Origin: Mayamaea pseudoterrestris
Lineage: Eukaryota; Bacillariophyta; Bacillariophyceae; Sellaphorales; Sellaphoraceae
Direction of reading: 5' to 3'
Assembly (NCBI GenBank): GCA_027923505.1
Contig: BROI01000002.1
Location: 1,860,001 to 1,924,000, forward strand
Length of the DNA stretch: 64,000 nucleotides
In this document: one piece after another, positions 1-11,400 of the stretch
Layout: each line of letters begins with the position of its first letter
How positions within the stretch are numbered: the stretch's first letter is position 1
Position numbers and translations under genes: made by a program
The notes under the pieces: model-generated
The model's database searches: none
Told to the model about the DNA's origin: nothing
What the model saw: the letters and a program-made list of their open reading frames with translations, nothing else

Positions 1-2
1 AT

Positions 3-119
3 CGCGAGTTTGAAGCTCAAATGGCTTACTACTACGAGTCCATTGAAATCATGCAGCCGACTGGCTGCCGGAATTTGAACACTGCAGTGAAAATTCTTGT
101 CGCAAAGGAACGCATGTAG
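3..119 (+). CDS. C-terminal end of an unidentified protein (partial)
   Basis: An open frame enters from the left edge and runs 38 codons to a TAG at 117-119. It reads REFEAQMAYYYESIEIMQPT and ends in AVKILVAKERM. The mix of residues looks like ordinary protein rather than random translation. It would be the 3' end of a gene convergent with the mismatch-repair gene, whose stop lies at 270. I do not recognise the family. It could also be a chance frame, since only 38 codons are visible. Confidence 0.35.
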   Translation, partial: REFEAQMAYYYESIEIMQPTGCRNLNTAVKILVAKERM

Positions 120-269
120 AATGCCAGTAGCGACACACTGTACACTATTTTGAACAAAGATTGCGCTACTGATATTGTATGTGTAGTTTTATTAGTATTT
201 TCACAAGCCGTAAACGTGTCTGTATGCTCTAGTAGCGTAGTCTCAACATGCGGATGCATCCTCGTGACT

Positions 270-2285
270 TTAAAAGGCAGCATCAGCATCATCCTGACTC
301 ATCATGGTGGTCGCCGTGTCTCCAATGAGCTCTCGCGCCTTTTGATCGTCACCTCGCAATAGGCACTCCAGCGCCAAGACGTGACGCATGGTTGGCCGAC
401 CGTGTGGACAGTTCCATGGATGCTCGACATCCTGCAACCGCCTGACGATCCGGTCCATGTCCTTTTGCGAAAGCGCTTGACCTATCATGATACTTCCGCG
501 ACACGCACGACTTGCAAACATGGCAATCGCTTTTGGTAAGCGAACTATAACCTTTTCCGCTGGATCAATGCCTCTCGATCCACTAGTGTACCGGCGAACA
601 GCATTGTTGCCGTACAATCCATTTCCATCCGCTCCGGTTCCAGTTCCGGCTGCTCCATCGTGCGACGCTGACGACTCGTCGACGCCCAATATATGACAGA
701 GCGCGGATACATCCTCCTTTCCAAATTGAACAGCCTTGCGTCCGTCGGGTGCGCCACTGTGTGGAAGCGCCGTCAGTGACAATCGATGGCGCGGCTGCTT
801 GTCCCAATCCACCTTGAATCGAAACCCATTCTTCTCAAAAATCTCCATATTGTCCATAATGCATGACTCCTCGGCAGGCATAAGCTCCAGTGGCATTGGC
901 GAAATGAGGCGCTGCTCCGTAATGATCGTCTCGGCCATAAGCTTTTCGAAGTTGAACTTTTCATCGCATGCGTGCTGGTCCAAGATCCATAAATTGCAGT
1001 CCTGGCTCACGGCGAGTAGAAAGCCTAAATTGAATTGACCAATGACACGCATGGAGCTAAAATCTTCCTTTGAAAGACTGATAATGTCAGTCTGCACCTC
1101 TGGGTGATCAAGCGACACTGCCGTGTTCTCGTAGCGTAATCTACGATCACGTAATGCTAACCGTTCCCGACGCGACATCAAAACGGCGTCATCAGTCCCA
1201 GTAAACGCATCGAAAACAATTGATGAAGTCTCGCGCTGTGGATGATCTTGCGTCGGCAGTGCAGGTTGAGTGACATCATCGTCGTCATCGTCGCCATCTT
1301 CTTGTTCATCGTCATCGGCCGACGAGGGAGGGCTCCGGCAGCGATCCAGCGATACGCGACGTTGCTCTGCTTTCGCTTCATCCCCGCCATCGCCAGTTGT
1401 TACAGCCGTTCTATTTACAAGGTCAGACTGTGCCGTTGAATTCAAGGCAGACCTCCGCTGACGCTTGGAGTGTAAACCAGACATTGACGCATCGGAGTTA
1501 CGCTTTATTGTGAATTGTTCAACTTCTTCCAAAGACTGGACTGACACAGTCTGGGAGCTACTACGCATAGATGCGAATCCATAACGATCCAAGCCAGCCT
1601 GCGAACCTCCAAGTTCATGTGCGCCATTCCGATAACGATCAAACGAATTCGCCATCATACCAACACGCTCCACAGCCGTCTCACCTGATCTCTGCAGAAT
1701 TCCCGATCGCCTCGTCTCACTTGGAAGCATCCGTCTATGCAAACTTGATGGAGCTACAGAACCAATACGAATATCATCAAGCGCCTCGCCTCCCTTGTGG
1801 TCGTCAGCGTGTGGCGTAATATGAGCAATTCCAGTCAGACCACCACTGACAGCGTTGATTGCGGCTTCTTCAATTTCATCATCAAAAAACTCTTGCTCAT
1901 GAGCTGGTCGAAGAGCCAGCTTTGGAATGACCTCGTCGTCACTCGAGTCATCTGCATCGTCAGCCATTTCCGCCATGACCTCCTTCTTACGAGCTTCCTC
2001 TTGCTCTGGCGTGGACGTTGCTCGTCCATCATCGTATTGGTGCTGCAACCTCATTCGTCGCACGTCATTGACAAAGGCGTAACGGCGTGTGAAGCGACTT
2101 GGGCTTGATGTGTCGCCGAATACTTCCGCAACCTCGTCGTTCTCGTCATCGTCCGACTCGGTTTGCTCCGCCCCATCGTCATCGCCACGTCCACCATCAC
2201 TAGTCGTTGTAGCGCCACTCGAAGACCAGTGTATTGGTAGTAGCGGTCGCGATTGCTTCTTGATGCGTAAAGGCGTGTGGCATGG
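270..2285 (-). CDS. PMS1: PMS1/PMS2-type MutL homologue, C-terminal nuclease half only (5' end missing)
   Basis: MutL-alpha partner subunit of eukaryotic mismatch repair; the C-terminal half dimerises with MLH1 and carries the metal-dependent nicking endonuclease. The frame is open for 671 codons and the first ATG is at 2063. Numbering from that Met, residues 1-330 are low-complexity linker rich in Ser, Asp and Glu. Next comes a region with MRVIGQFNLGF and the nuclease motif DQHACDEKFNFE at about 362-373, matching DQHA-x2-E-x4-E. The ACR motif (SRACRGSIMIGQ) and the CPHGRP motif near 550 are also intact. The N-terminal GHKL ATPase and transducer domains, normally about 330 residues, are not upstream: the frame stops against a degraded retroelement and then satellite. 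Either the gene is truncated, or the missing exons lie beyond a very large intron, or the assembly joint is wrong. An acceptor-like CACATAG sits exactly at 2286-2292. The family call is firm; whether it is functional is open. Confidence 0.8.
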   Translation of the reverse strand, partial: PCHTPLRIKKQSRPLLPIHWSSSGATTTSDGGRGDDDGAEQTESDDDENDEVAEVFGDTSSPSRFTRRYAFVNDVRRMRLQHQYDDGRATSTPEQEEARKKEVMAEMADDADDSSDDEVIPKLALRPAHEQEFFDDEIEEAAINAVSGGLTGIAHITPHADDHKGGEALDDIRIGSVAPSSLHRRMLPSETRRSGILQRSGETAVERVGMMANSFDRYRNGAHELGGSQAGLDRYGFASMRSSSQTVSVQSLEEVEQFTIKRNSDASMSGLHSKRQRRSALNSTAQSDLVNRTAVTTGDGGDEAKAEQRRVSLDRCRSPPSSADDDEQEDGDDDDDDVTQPALPTQDHPQRETSSIVFDAFTGTDDAVLMSRRERLALRDRRLRYENTAVSLDHPEVQTDIISLSKEDFSSMRVIGQFNLGFLLAVSQDCNLWILDQHACDEKFNFEKLMAETIITEQRLISPMPLELMPAEESCIMDNMEIFEKNGFRFKVDWDKQPRHRLSLTALPHSGAPDGRKAVQFGKEDVSALCHILGVDESSASHDGAAGTGTGADGNGLYGNNAVRRYTSGSRGIDPAEKVIVRLPKAIAMFASRACRGSIMIGQALSQKDMDRIVRRLQDVEHPWNCPHGRPTMRHVLALECLLRGDDQKARELIGDTATTMMSQDDADAAF

Positions 2286-2289
2286 CTAT

Positions 2290-5200
2290 GTGCTCGAGAA
2301 AGAATTCTTGTAGATCTGCAAACATCACTTTTCAGTCGATGCAGCTCGTACAGTGGAGGATTGATGAACAGGACGCTTTGCAAGACATGGAATGGCGGTA
2401 GATCACTCGAAGTTGGCTGTGGGTGGAATATTTGTTTGAAATTCTTGGAGCAAAGGTTGGATACAAGTGCTCGAACTTCTTTAGTTCGTCTGCTGTAAGA
2501 AAGTCTTTTGGGTAGTCTCCTCGCCATTGCGAAAGCTTGTTGCTACAGTTCTTCTACACTTTCTTCTTCTTTCAATTCAATTGGAGGACTTGTTGTTGGA
2601 GTTGAATCTTTATCAGCGCTGCAAGTTGTGACGTTGTCGGTCTGTCATGTCGCGTCGTTGGCGTTTGTGATTGTTGGCTCAAGATTGGTGGTTTCAGTTG
2701 TGTCGCTGCTCGTTGTGACGTTATTGGTGCTGCGCGTGGCGTCGTAGCCGTGGTAGGGATCGTTGAGATTGTTTGCTTGCTCTTCAATTGATGGAGTGCA
2801 CTTGTTGCTCTGATTTACTTGACTTGTCTTGTTCATGGAATGGTAGACCCTTCCTGTCTTGCTTGCCGATTTGCTCCAAGTGTTTCAATGTTTTGAATTA
2901 AAGTGCTGAAGTGTCTCCGTTCTTGCTCGGTTGAGTCTTGCTTGTTGAAGGTCGTCTTCAAAGTCGTTCTTCTTCATCACTTGTGCTTGGGTCGCCGCCA
3001 TATGGATGCCCAACTGCGTCCATTAAGATTTGACGATGGAAGATTTAGGTTTGGCTTTGGCGACTCACTTGTTGTTGACGACTTTGTTAAAGGCACCAGT
3101 TTGACGGCTTGCTTCTTGTTGGTGGAGCTTGACGTTGGTCTTGTGCGTTTCGTTCGAGTTGTTGATGGAGCTGGAGGCTGCTCGATTGATGAATCATCTT
3201 CCGATGAATAGTCTTTAATCTGATGTGGCTGTAGACCGCGCCAATTGGTTTGTGGATATAAAGGCAACGGTGTTGGAGCTGAGGATTGCAGGGAGTGCTG
3301 GATAAGTTCCGTCAACTAAGTCGGCATGTATGAAGGCCGAAATCGCTCCTGAGTTTGTAGAAGGATAACGGGGCTTGAAGACGTTGCATGAGGAACGATC
3401 GTCGCGAAGTCAACTGAAGGGCTTCGGTGTACTGCTGCAAGTCCTTGTTCGAGTAATGGCGCTTGACGAGGCACTTGTTCACGCATGATGGTTGCGGGTG
3501 AGGCTCTTGACGATGGTTTTGATGCTCAAGTTGACGCGAGTTTGCTCTTGATGATCTCGACACGATAATCATTGTCTCTTGGTTGGTCTCTTGGCGCTCG
3601 TTGTTGCGATTCTGGCGATAACGGCGGTCTTCTTGTTGATCATCTTGAGGAAGACGACGATCTTGATGCTCGATTTGAATTGCGGGCAGCTCTCTTGGTC
3701 ACGTTCTAAACCCCGCTCTTGTTGCTCGTGCTTCTTCATCTTCCAATTGACGACGGCTTCGTGACAGAGCGGGTGTTCCATCCCGAGACGTGATGGGCGT
3801 TGGCTACCGTTCAAAGCAGTCGGCAGCGCGATGTCTGGTTGATGGCAAGGTAGCATTTGAATGATGGCGGTTCGCGTGTTGTTATAGTTGGTTTGTGGGC
3901 GTTCATTACGAGTTGGCGGCGCTTGATGCTGACGAGTGTTTTGTTGGCGTAAAAGTTTCTTGTTGCGGCGGTTCTGGTTGCGCTGCATATAGAACAATCT
4001 CGTTGACTCCCTTGTATTAAAGCTTCTTCATCTTCTGCTGCGTAAATCGTTTGGTAGATAGTCGACCTGGCGCCCTCCATTCGGTCTTGGTCAGGCGTTG
4101 CTTGGTCTTTGCTACTTTGCTCTGGCGAAGCAGTATTGAGGCGGCAGTTTGTACATGAGCGTAGCCATCAGGTCTTCTGCAAGAAGTGTTTGGTTGAACT
4201 TGATGGCTTGCGATTGCATGAGAGTCGATGAGGTCTTGAGAGTTTGCAGTTGGTCGTTCGAGCTTGAGATTTTGAATGCCCGTCGGTAAAGTGTTGGCGC
4301 CATGAACTTTGTCTGGAAAAACTTGATTTCCAATGCGTTGATAACCTTCCAAGCTTCGCCTCCTGGATACTCTGTTGATTCTGCTCCGACAAGATGGTCG
4401 TTCAACTCGGGGAATGGCGACAATGCGATGGAGAGCGTTTGCATGAGCGTTTATGCTTGCGTTCCGCTTGTTGGTTTCAAATGATTTGGATTTCGTCTGC
4501 TGTTGCGTTCGCTGCAGGATCAGTAATGACTTCATGTTGAGTAGCTGGTAAATGCTCGGGTCGACTGCCTCTTATAGGAGCGAAGCAGCCTGCAATTTTT
4601 TGCATGATTCTTGAACTGGTTGAACCATGATGGAAAGGCTTCGATGGTATTGGTTATCTTTGGCGTTTTTGTGGCGCATTCATAGTGATGTCTTCTTGTT
4701 GGTCGGTCATGGAGCGATTAGAATGAGTAGTAAAAGTTTTGGCTATTGGTTGGACGTTGATAGCTAACGTTGTTGTCGGCGAATGAAGATTGACGGTTTG
4801 GGGTAGCTAAACGTTGCTGACGTGGCCAATTGAGTTGCTGATGTGACGGAGTTTGAAAACGTGAACGAGCGTGGAACTGCTGAGCGTGTTGATCGCGACG
4901 ATGGACACGTTGTTGATTTGTCACTTGTCGATTTCGTTGAGCTTGTAAGTGCAGCTGTCGTTGTTGTTGATTAAGAAGATGATTTAAACGAGTTACTTGA
5001 GCTTGAAGACTGTTTATATCGCGTGTATGATGAGTTGTAGTGTTGCGCGTGTCGTTGATGCGAGGCTGGACTCGAAGGATTGGATTGGAGGTTCGGTTTT
5101 GCTGTCGGGTTGGCGTGACGCTTCGATTCGCTTGTTGTTGTCTTAAACGCTGCTGGTAAGGACGATTGCTGTTCGTTTCGTTGCGTCTTTGACTAACAGT

Positions 5201-6940
5201 GATTCGATTGCGTTGAAGATTGATCGAAGCTTGTTGCGTTGTTGATGCGCGCTCTTGACTTGCTTGTCGCTGTCTGTTTCGTTGTTGAAGAAGTGCTTGA
5301 CGACGGTCTGCAACGCTTTGAACTGTTGCGATGCGAGGTGCTTCTTGGTAAGTGCTTGAAACGTTCTGAGAGCGAAGAGTTTGTTGCTATGGTCTCGTGT
5401 CTTGGCGATGCGCTTGTCTAACTGGCGCTTGATTTGCTTCTTGTTGGCGAATTGAATTGATTGATCGGCAAGTATGCGTCATGCTTGTTGGCGATGTCTC
5501 TAATTGCTCGTTGACTGGCGATGAGTTGCTGCTTGGCGAGGGTACGTGTGTTTGCGTATTGGCGATGCACACAGAACAAGCGCACGTCGTCTCTGTGTTT
5601 ATATCTGGTACTTCAGAAAGTCTTTGCAAGTCTTGACGTCTGATTTCTTCGTCCTTTTGAAGCAGGAAACGAGTCTTCTTGAGGAAGTAAAGAGTTACTG
5701 GATGCGATAGGTCTTTTGCTTCGAATTCGTCTCGCTCGTTGCGCAAAGTGTCTTCTAGTAGAAGAATCTCCTTCTCTTCGGGCGTGAAAGGATTGTTCGG
5801 TCGGCAAAGATCAAGGCTCTTGTAAAAGTCTGCTCGCTTTTCGTCAAGGAAGATTAATGACTTTGGAGAAAAGATGAAGGCTTTGAGAAAGGGTACGTTG
5901 CTGTCGATGTAACTTGTTTGTCGCCCTGAGTTTGCGGTTGACGCGGCAACTTTTGCTAATCCGTCTTCTTTGAATTCTTCCGCAATGTGACTGTAAAACA
6001 CTTCATTGTTGGCAAGGTCTTTAAACTGATTGAAGCGCTGCTCACAAACTTGTTCCGGGTCGATTGGCTTTGATGAAGGCGGCGGTAGAATGCCTCGAAA
6101 GATCCAGGCGAAACGCTTGTCTTCTTCGTCCCAAGTCCAAGGGGTTGGAGGAGAGACGCGCGGGTCGTAACGATACCAGCCGTATCGAACGTTCGGGTGG
6201 TTGTAAACTGCTTTCTCTTCGTCAGAGGCGGGTCGTCCAGTTAAATGCCAGTCTTCGGGGTTGTTTGGTGAAAGGCGACGAAGGCTGTCGCGTGTGTTGG
6301 ACTCGGTTGGAATGCGCTCTCGTTCTTGATTGCTTGCAATTTGATCGGCGGCGGTAAGTCGGATTACTGGGCGGCCTTCTGGAGCGACCGATTGGAGACT
6401 TGAAGGGTTGAACTCGTGTAAAGTAATGTTGGTGAAGAGGACGACGACTTGTAGAAGGCGTCGTGAAGAATTAAAGACTTGGCGGCTTGTGTTGAAGCGG
6501 CGAAGGAAACTGTAAAGAAGGCGCGTGACTGGTGGAGTGAGAGGCGACTTGGAAAGAGTGCTCGGCAGACTAGGTAAAGTAGTTCTGCTCAACTGATGGA
6601 GACTTGAAATCTGCTCGACGACGTTGGCCTTGATCAAACGCTTGATCCGACTCGAGGTAAACTAAAAGATAAAGGCAAAAGGGTCGCTTGTAGACTTGCT
6701 CTTGCTCACTCAATACTCCGCTTGTTGCTGCAGAGCTTTGGAAATTCGAGGTTGACAGAAAGGGCTTGAAGAAATCCGCGTCCGGTTTTGTTCAATGCTT
6801 TGGAAACTTGGTAAAAAGATCTTGGTTCAATCGGCAAGTAATTACTTTGCTTGAGATCCAAGATGAAGGTCCGTACGGAAGTAGGGAGAAAAGACGGTTT
6901 AAACGCTAAAAGACTGGGGAAACTTTGAATCTATTGTTAG
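2290..6940 (-). mobile_element. Degraded Gag-bearing LTR-type retroelement, fossil
   Basis: Several partly open frames run on the minus strand. Around 5.4-6.6 kb is a 416-residue stretch of unknown family (contains NPEDWHLTGRPASDEEKAVY), followed to about 4.7 kb by a very Gln/Arg-rich tail. At 4.1-4.7 kb translations resemble copia-type Gag: FPSWFNQFKNHAKNCRLL and LLAEDLMATLMYKLPPQY. Further Gln/Arg/Ser-rich remnants continue to about 2.3 kb. No reverse transcriptase, integrase or terminal repeats were recognised, so the family is uncertain (copia-like Gag is the best guess). The element is clearly broken, with multiple breaks, and looks old. It lies between the truncated PMS gene and the satellite block in the same orientation as the PMS gene. 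Confidence 0.5.
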
Positions 6941-7379
6941 TAGATCCTCTAGAATGAGACGAAAGTGAAGCGGTCGATTTCGCATCCAAAAGTGGCTTCT
7001 CATTCATACGTATGTATATTGTCTACCGGTCGTGTCATTTTGTACTGGCCATCCCGTAGGCGGGATGGCTCTCGTCCGTCTACAGAATTGGCAGTATAGT
7101 CTTCACTGCTGGTAGTGTTTGCACGGCTTCGCTCTGTAGGGGCCAAACATTCGCTGTGTACGCCGGTTCCAGTATTCGATGTGCTTGTGGTAGTCTTTCT
7201 ACGGTTGTCAGTCGTGACTTCTTCGGGTACGGTGAAGTGTGTAGGGTTTGAGCCAGTGGCTGACTTTCTCGCCGTCGTTGGGGTGTGGTCGGGAACGGGA
7301 TCTTCCGTGTCTTGGTGCCGCTGAGACCGTGTCGATGTCCTTTTCAATGTTGCTTTGTTCGTCGGCCAAAACGGGGATC
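6941..7379. other. Non-coding or unassigned stretch before the satellite
   Basis: About 440 bp without a recognisable gene. A 130-codon minus frame at 7000-7392 is rich in Thr, Ser and Arg and overlaps the first satellite monomer. It resembles nothing I know and is probably chance or retroelement debris. Confidence 0.4.
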
Positions 7380-7830
7380 CCAGCATTGCCATCTACTGAG
7401 GGCCCAGCCAGGTAATGCATCTTGTAGCGCACCTGAATTAAGGATGTAAGCACCATTCTGGAATGATTAGGGCATACACATGGCTCTAGGTATGGGTGTT
7501 TGAAAGTCATGGCATCCTTTGGCTTAAACTGGTGACAAGTTGTCACCAATCCCATTGCAGTCTACCTAGGGACTAGTCAGGCAAAGCATCTTGTAGCGGA
7601 CTTACAATAAGGATGTTAGCACTATTCTGGCATGATTTGGGCATACATATTACTCTAGTATGGGTGTTTGAAAATCATGGAATCTGCTGGCTGAGACTGG
7701 TGACAAGTTGTCACCAAATACATTGCAGTCTCCAGGGGACCAGCCAGACAATGCATCTTGTAGAGCACTGGAAAAAAGGCTGCTGGCACCATCAGGCTAA
7801 ATTTGGTCACAGTATGGGCCTAATCATTGG
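7380..7830. repeat. Left-edge diverged monomers of the 169-bp family
   Basis: Two to three monomers keep the landmarks GTGACAAGTTGTCACC, CATCTTGTAGCG and CATTCTGG. They differ from the core at many sites (GCACCTGAATTAAGGATG, GGGCATACACATGGCTCTAG, AGTCTACC). These differences are shared with the right-edge monomers at 21.54-21.96 kb, so they probably preserve an older version of the repeat. Confidence 0.85.
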
Positions 7831-8414
7831 CACCATTCTGGTGTAATTTGGGCACGTACAGGGCTTGCTGTAGGGGCATTTGAATGTCAAGGCATCTGCG
7901 GGCTGAGACTGGTGACAAGTTGTCACCAAATACATTGCAGTCCCCTGAGACACCAGCCAGGCATACCATCTTGTAGCGCATCCCATATAATGATGTTGGC
8001 ACCATTCTGGTGGCATTTGGGTGTATACATGGCCTGCTGCAGGGGTGTTTGAATGTCAAGGCATCTGCGGGCTGAGACTGGTGACCAGTTGTCACCAAAT
8101 ACATTGCCATCCACTGAGACACCAGCCAGGCATACCATCTTGTAGCGCAGCCTCAATAATGATGTTGGCGCCATTCTGGTGTCTTTTGGGTGTATACATG
8201 GCCTGCTGTAGGGGTGTTTGAATGTCAAGGCTGTCTGGCGGAGACTGGTGACAAGTTGTCAACAAATACATTGCAGTCCCCTGAGACACAAGCCAGGCAT
8301 ACCATCTTGTAGCGCAGCCTATATAATGATGTTGGCACCATTCTGGTGTCATTTGGGTGTATACATGGCCTGCTGTAGGGGCATTTGAATGTCAAGGCAT
8401 CTGCGGGCTGAGAC

Positions 8415-8433
8415 TGGTGACAAGTTGTCACCA
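8415..8433. repeat. Representative 19-bp palindrome of the 169-bp monomer
   Basis: TGGTGACAA-G-TTGTCACCA: two 9-bp arms around one central base, perfectly complementary. It occurs once per monomer throughout the array, spaced 169 bp (next copy begins at 8584). It is also present in the diverged edge monomers. Occasional single mismatches occur, for example near 8082, 8255 and 18955. It could be a protein-binding box comparable in placement to a CENP-B box (no sequence likeness), or a hairpin. Confidence 0.9.
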
Positions 8434-11400
8434 AATACATTGCAGTCCCCTGAGACACCAGCCAGGCATACCATCTTGTAGCACAGCCTAAATAATCATG
8501 TTGGCACCATTCTGGTGTCATTTGGGTGTATACATGGCCTGCTGTAGGGGCGTTTGAATGTCAAGGCATCTGCGGGCTGAGACTGGTGACAAGTTGTCAC
8601 CAAATACATTGCAGTCCCCTGAGACACCAGCCAGGCATACCATCTTGTAGCACAGCCTGAATAATGATGTTGGCACCATTCTGGTGTCATTTGGGTGTAT
8701 ACATGGCCTGCTGTAGGGGCATTTGAATGTCAAGGCATCTGCGGGCTGAGACTGGTGACAAGTTGTCACCAAATACATTGCAGTCCCCTGAGTCAAAAAA
8801 CAGGCATACCATCTTGTAGCGCGGCCTAAATAATGATGTTGGCACCATTCTGGTGTCATTTGGGTGTATACATGGCCTGCTGTAGGGGCATTTGAATGTC
8901 AAGGCATCTGCGGGCTGAGACTGGTGACAAGTTGTCACCAAATACATTGCCGTCCCCTGAGACACCAGCCAGGCATACCATCTTGTAGCGCAGCCTGAAT
9001 AATGATGTTGGCACCATTCTGGTGTCATTTGGGTGTATACATGGCCTGCTGTAGGGGCGTTTGAATGTCAAGGCATCTGCGGGCTGAGACTGGTGACAAG
9101 TTGTCACCAAATACATTGCAGTCCCCTGAGACACCAGCCAGGCATACCATCTTGTAGCGCAGCCTAAATAATGATGTTGGCGCCATTCTGGTGTCATTTG
9201 GGTGTATACATGGCCTGCTGTTGGGGTGTTTAAATGTCAAGGCATCTGCCGGCTGAGATTGGTGACAAGTTGTCACCAAATACATTGCAGTCCCCTGAGA
9301 CACCAGCCAGGCATACCATCTTGTAGCGCAGCCTGAATAATGATGTTGGCGCCATTCTGGTGTCATTTGGGTGTATACATGGCCTGCTGTAGGGGCATTT
9401 GAATGTCAAGGCATCTGCGGGCTGAGACTGGTGACAAGTTGTCACCAAATACATTGCAGTCCCCTGAGACACCAGCCAGGCATACCATCTTGTAGCGCAG
9501 CCTGAATAATGATGTTGGCACCATTCTGGTGTCATTTGGGTGTATACATGGCCTGCTGTAGGGGCGTTTGAATGTCAAGGCATCTGCGGGCTGAGACTGG
9601 TGACAAGTTGTCACCAAATACATTGCCGTCCCCTGAGACACCAGCCAGGCATACCATCTTGTAGCGCAGCCTGAATAATGATGTTGGCGCCATTCTGGTG
9701 TCATTTGGGTGTATACATGGCCTGCTGTAGGGGTGTTTGAATGTCATGGCATCTGCGGGCTGAGACTGGTGACAAGTTGTCACCAAATACATTGCAGTCC
9801 CCTGAGACACCAGCCAGGCATACCATCTTGTAGCGCAGCCTAAATAATGATGTTGGCGCCATTCTGGTGTCATTTGGGTGTATACATGGCCTGCTGCAGG
9901 GGCGTTTGAATGTCAAGGCATCTGCGGGATGAGACTGGTGACAAGTTGTCACCAAATACATTGCAGTCCCCTGAGACACCAGCCAGGCATACCATCTTGT
10001 AGCGCAGCCTAAATAATGATGTTGGCGCCATTCTGGTGTCATTTGGGTGTATACATGGCCTGCTGTAGGGGCGTTTGAATGTCAAGGCATCTGCGGGCTG
10101 AGACTGGTGACAAGTTGTCACCAAATACATTGCAGTCCCCTGAGACACCAGCCAGGCATACCATCTTGTAGCGCAGCCTAAATAATGATGTTGGCGCCAT
10201 TCTGGTGTCATTTGGGTGTATACATGGCCTGCTGTAGGGGCATTTGAATGTCAAGGCATCTGCGGGCTGAGATTGGTGACAAGTTGTCACCAAATACATT
10301 GCAGTCCCCTGAGACACCAGCCAGGCATACCATCTTGTAGCGCAGCCTGAATAATGATGTTGGCACCATTCTGGTGTCATTTGGGTGTATACATGGCCTG
10401 CTGTAGGGGCATTTGAATGTCAAGGCATCTGCGGGCTGAGACTGGTGACAAGTTGTCACCAAATACATTGCCGTCCCCTGAGACACCAGCCAGGCATACC
10501 ATCTTGTAGCGCAGCCTGAATAATGATGTTGGCACCATTCTGGTGTCATTTGGGTGTATACATGGCCTGCTGTAGGGGCGTTTGAATGTCAAGGCATCTG
10601 CGGGCTGAGACTGGTGACAAGTTGTCACCAAATACATTGCCGTCCCCTGAGACACCAGCCAGGCATACCATCTTGTAGCGCAGCCTAAATAATGATGTTG
10701 GCACCATTCTGGTGTCATTTGGGTGTATACATGGCCTGCTGTAGGGGCATTTGAATGTCAAGGCATCTGCGGGCTGAGACTGGTGACAAGTTGTCACCAA
10801 ATACATTGCCAACCCCTGAGACACCAGCCAGGCATACCATCTTGTAGCGCAGCCTAAATAATGATGTTGGCGCCATTCTGGTGTCATTTGGGTGTATACA
10901 TGGCCTGCTGTAGGGGCATTTGAATGTCAAGGCATCTGCGGGCTGAGACTGGTGACAAGTTGTCACCAAATACATTGCCGTCCCCTGAGACACCAGCCAG
11001 GCATACCATCTTGTAGCGCAGCCTAAATAATGATGTTGGCGCCATTCTGGTGTCATTTGGGTGTATACATGGCCTGCTGTAGGGGCGTTTGAATGTCAAG
11101 GCATCTGCGGGATGAGACTGGTGACAAGTTGTCACCAAATACATTGCCGTCCCCTGAGACACCAGCCAGGCATACCATCTTGTAGCGCAGCCTAAATAAT
11201 GATGTTGGCACCATTCTGGTGTCATTTGGGTGTATACATGGCCTGCTGTAGGGGCGTTTGAATGTCAAGGCATCTGCGGGCTGAGACTGGTGACAAGTTG
11301 TCACCAAATACATTGCAGTCCCCTGAGACACAAGCCAGGCATACCATCTTGTAGCGCAGCCTAAATAATGATGTTGGCGCCATTCTGGTGTCATTTGGGT

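Noticed and set aside
2051-2527. 158-codon minus frame upstream of the PMS gene, considered as its N-terminal part
   Set aside because: It is in another frame, overlaps the PMS linker, and has no GHKL ATPase motif.
7000-7392. 130-codon Thr/Ser/Arg-rich minus frame
   Set aside because: It overlaps the first satellite monomer, has no known motif, and lies in retroelement or satellite border DNA.
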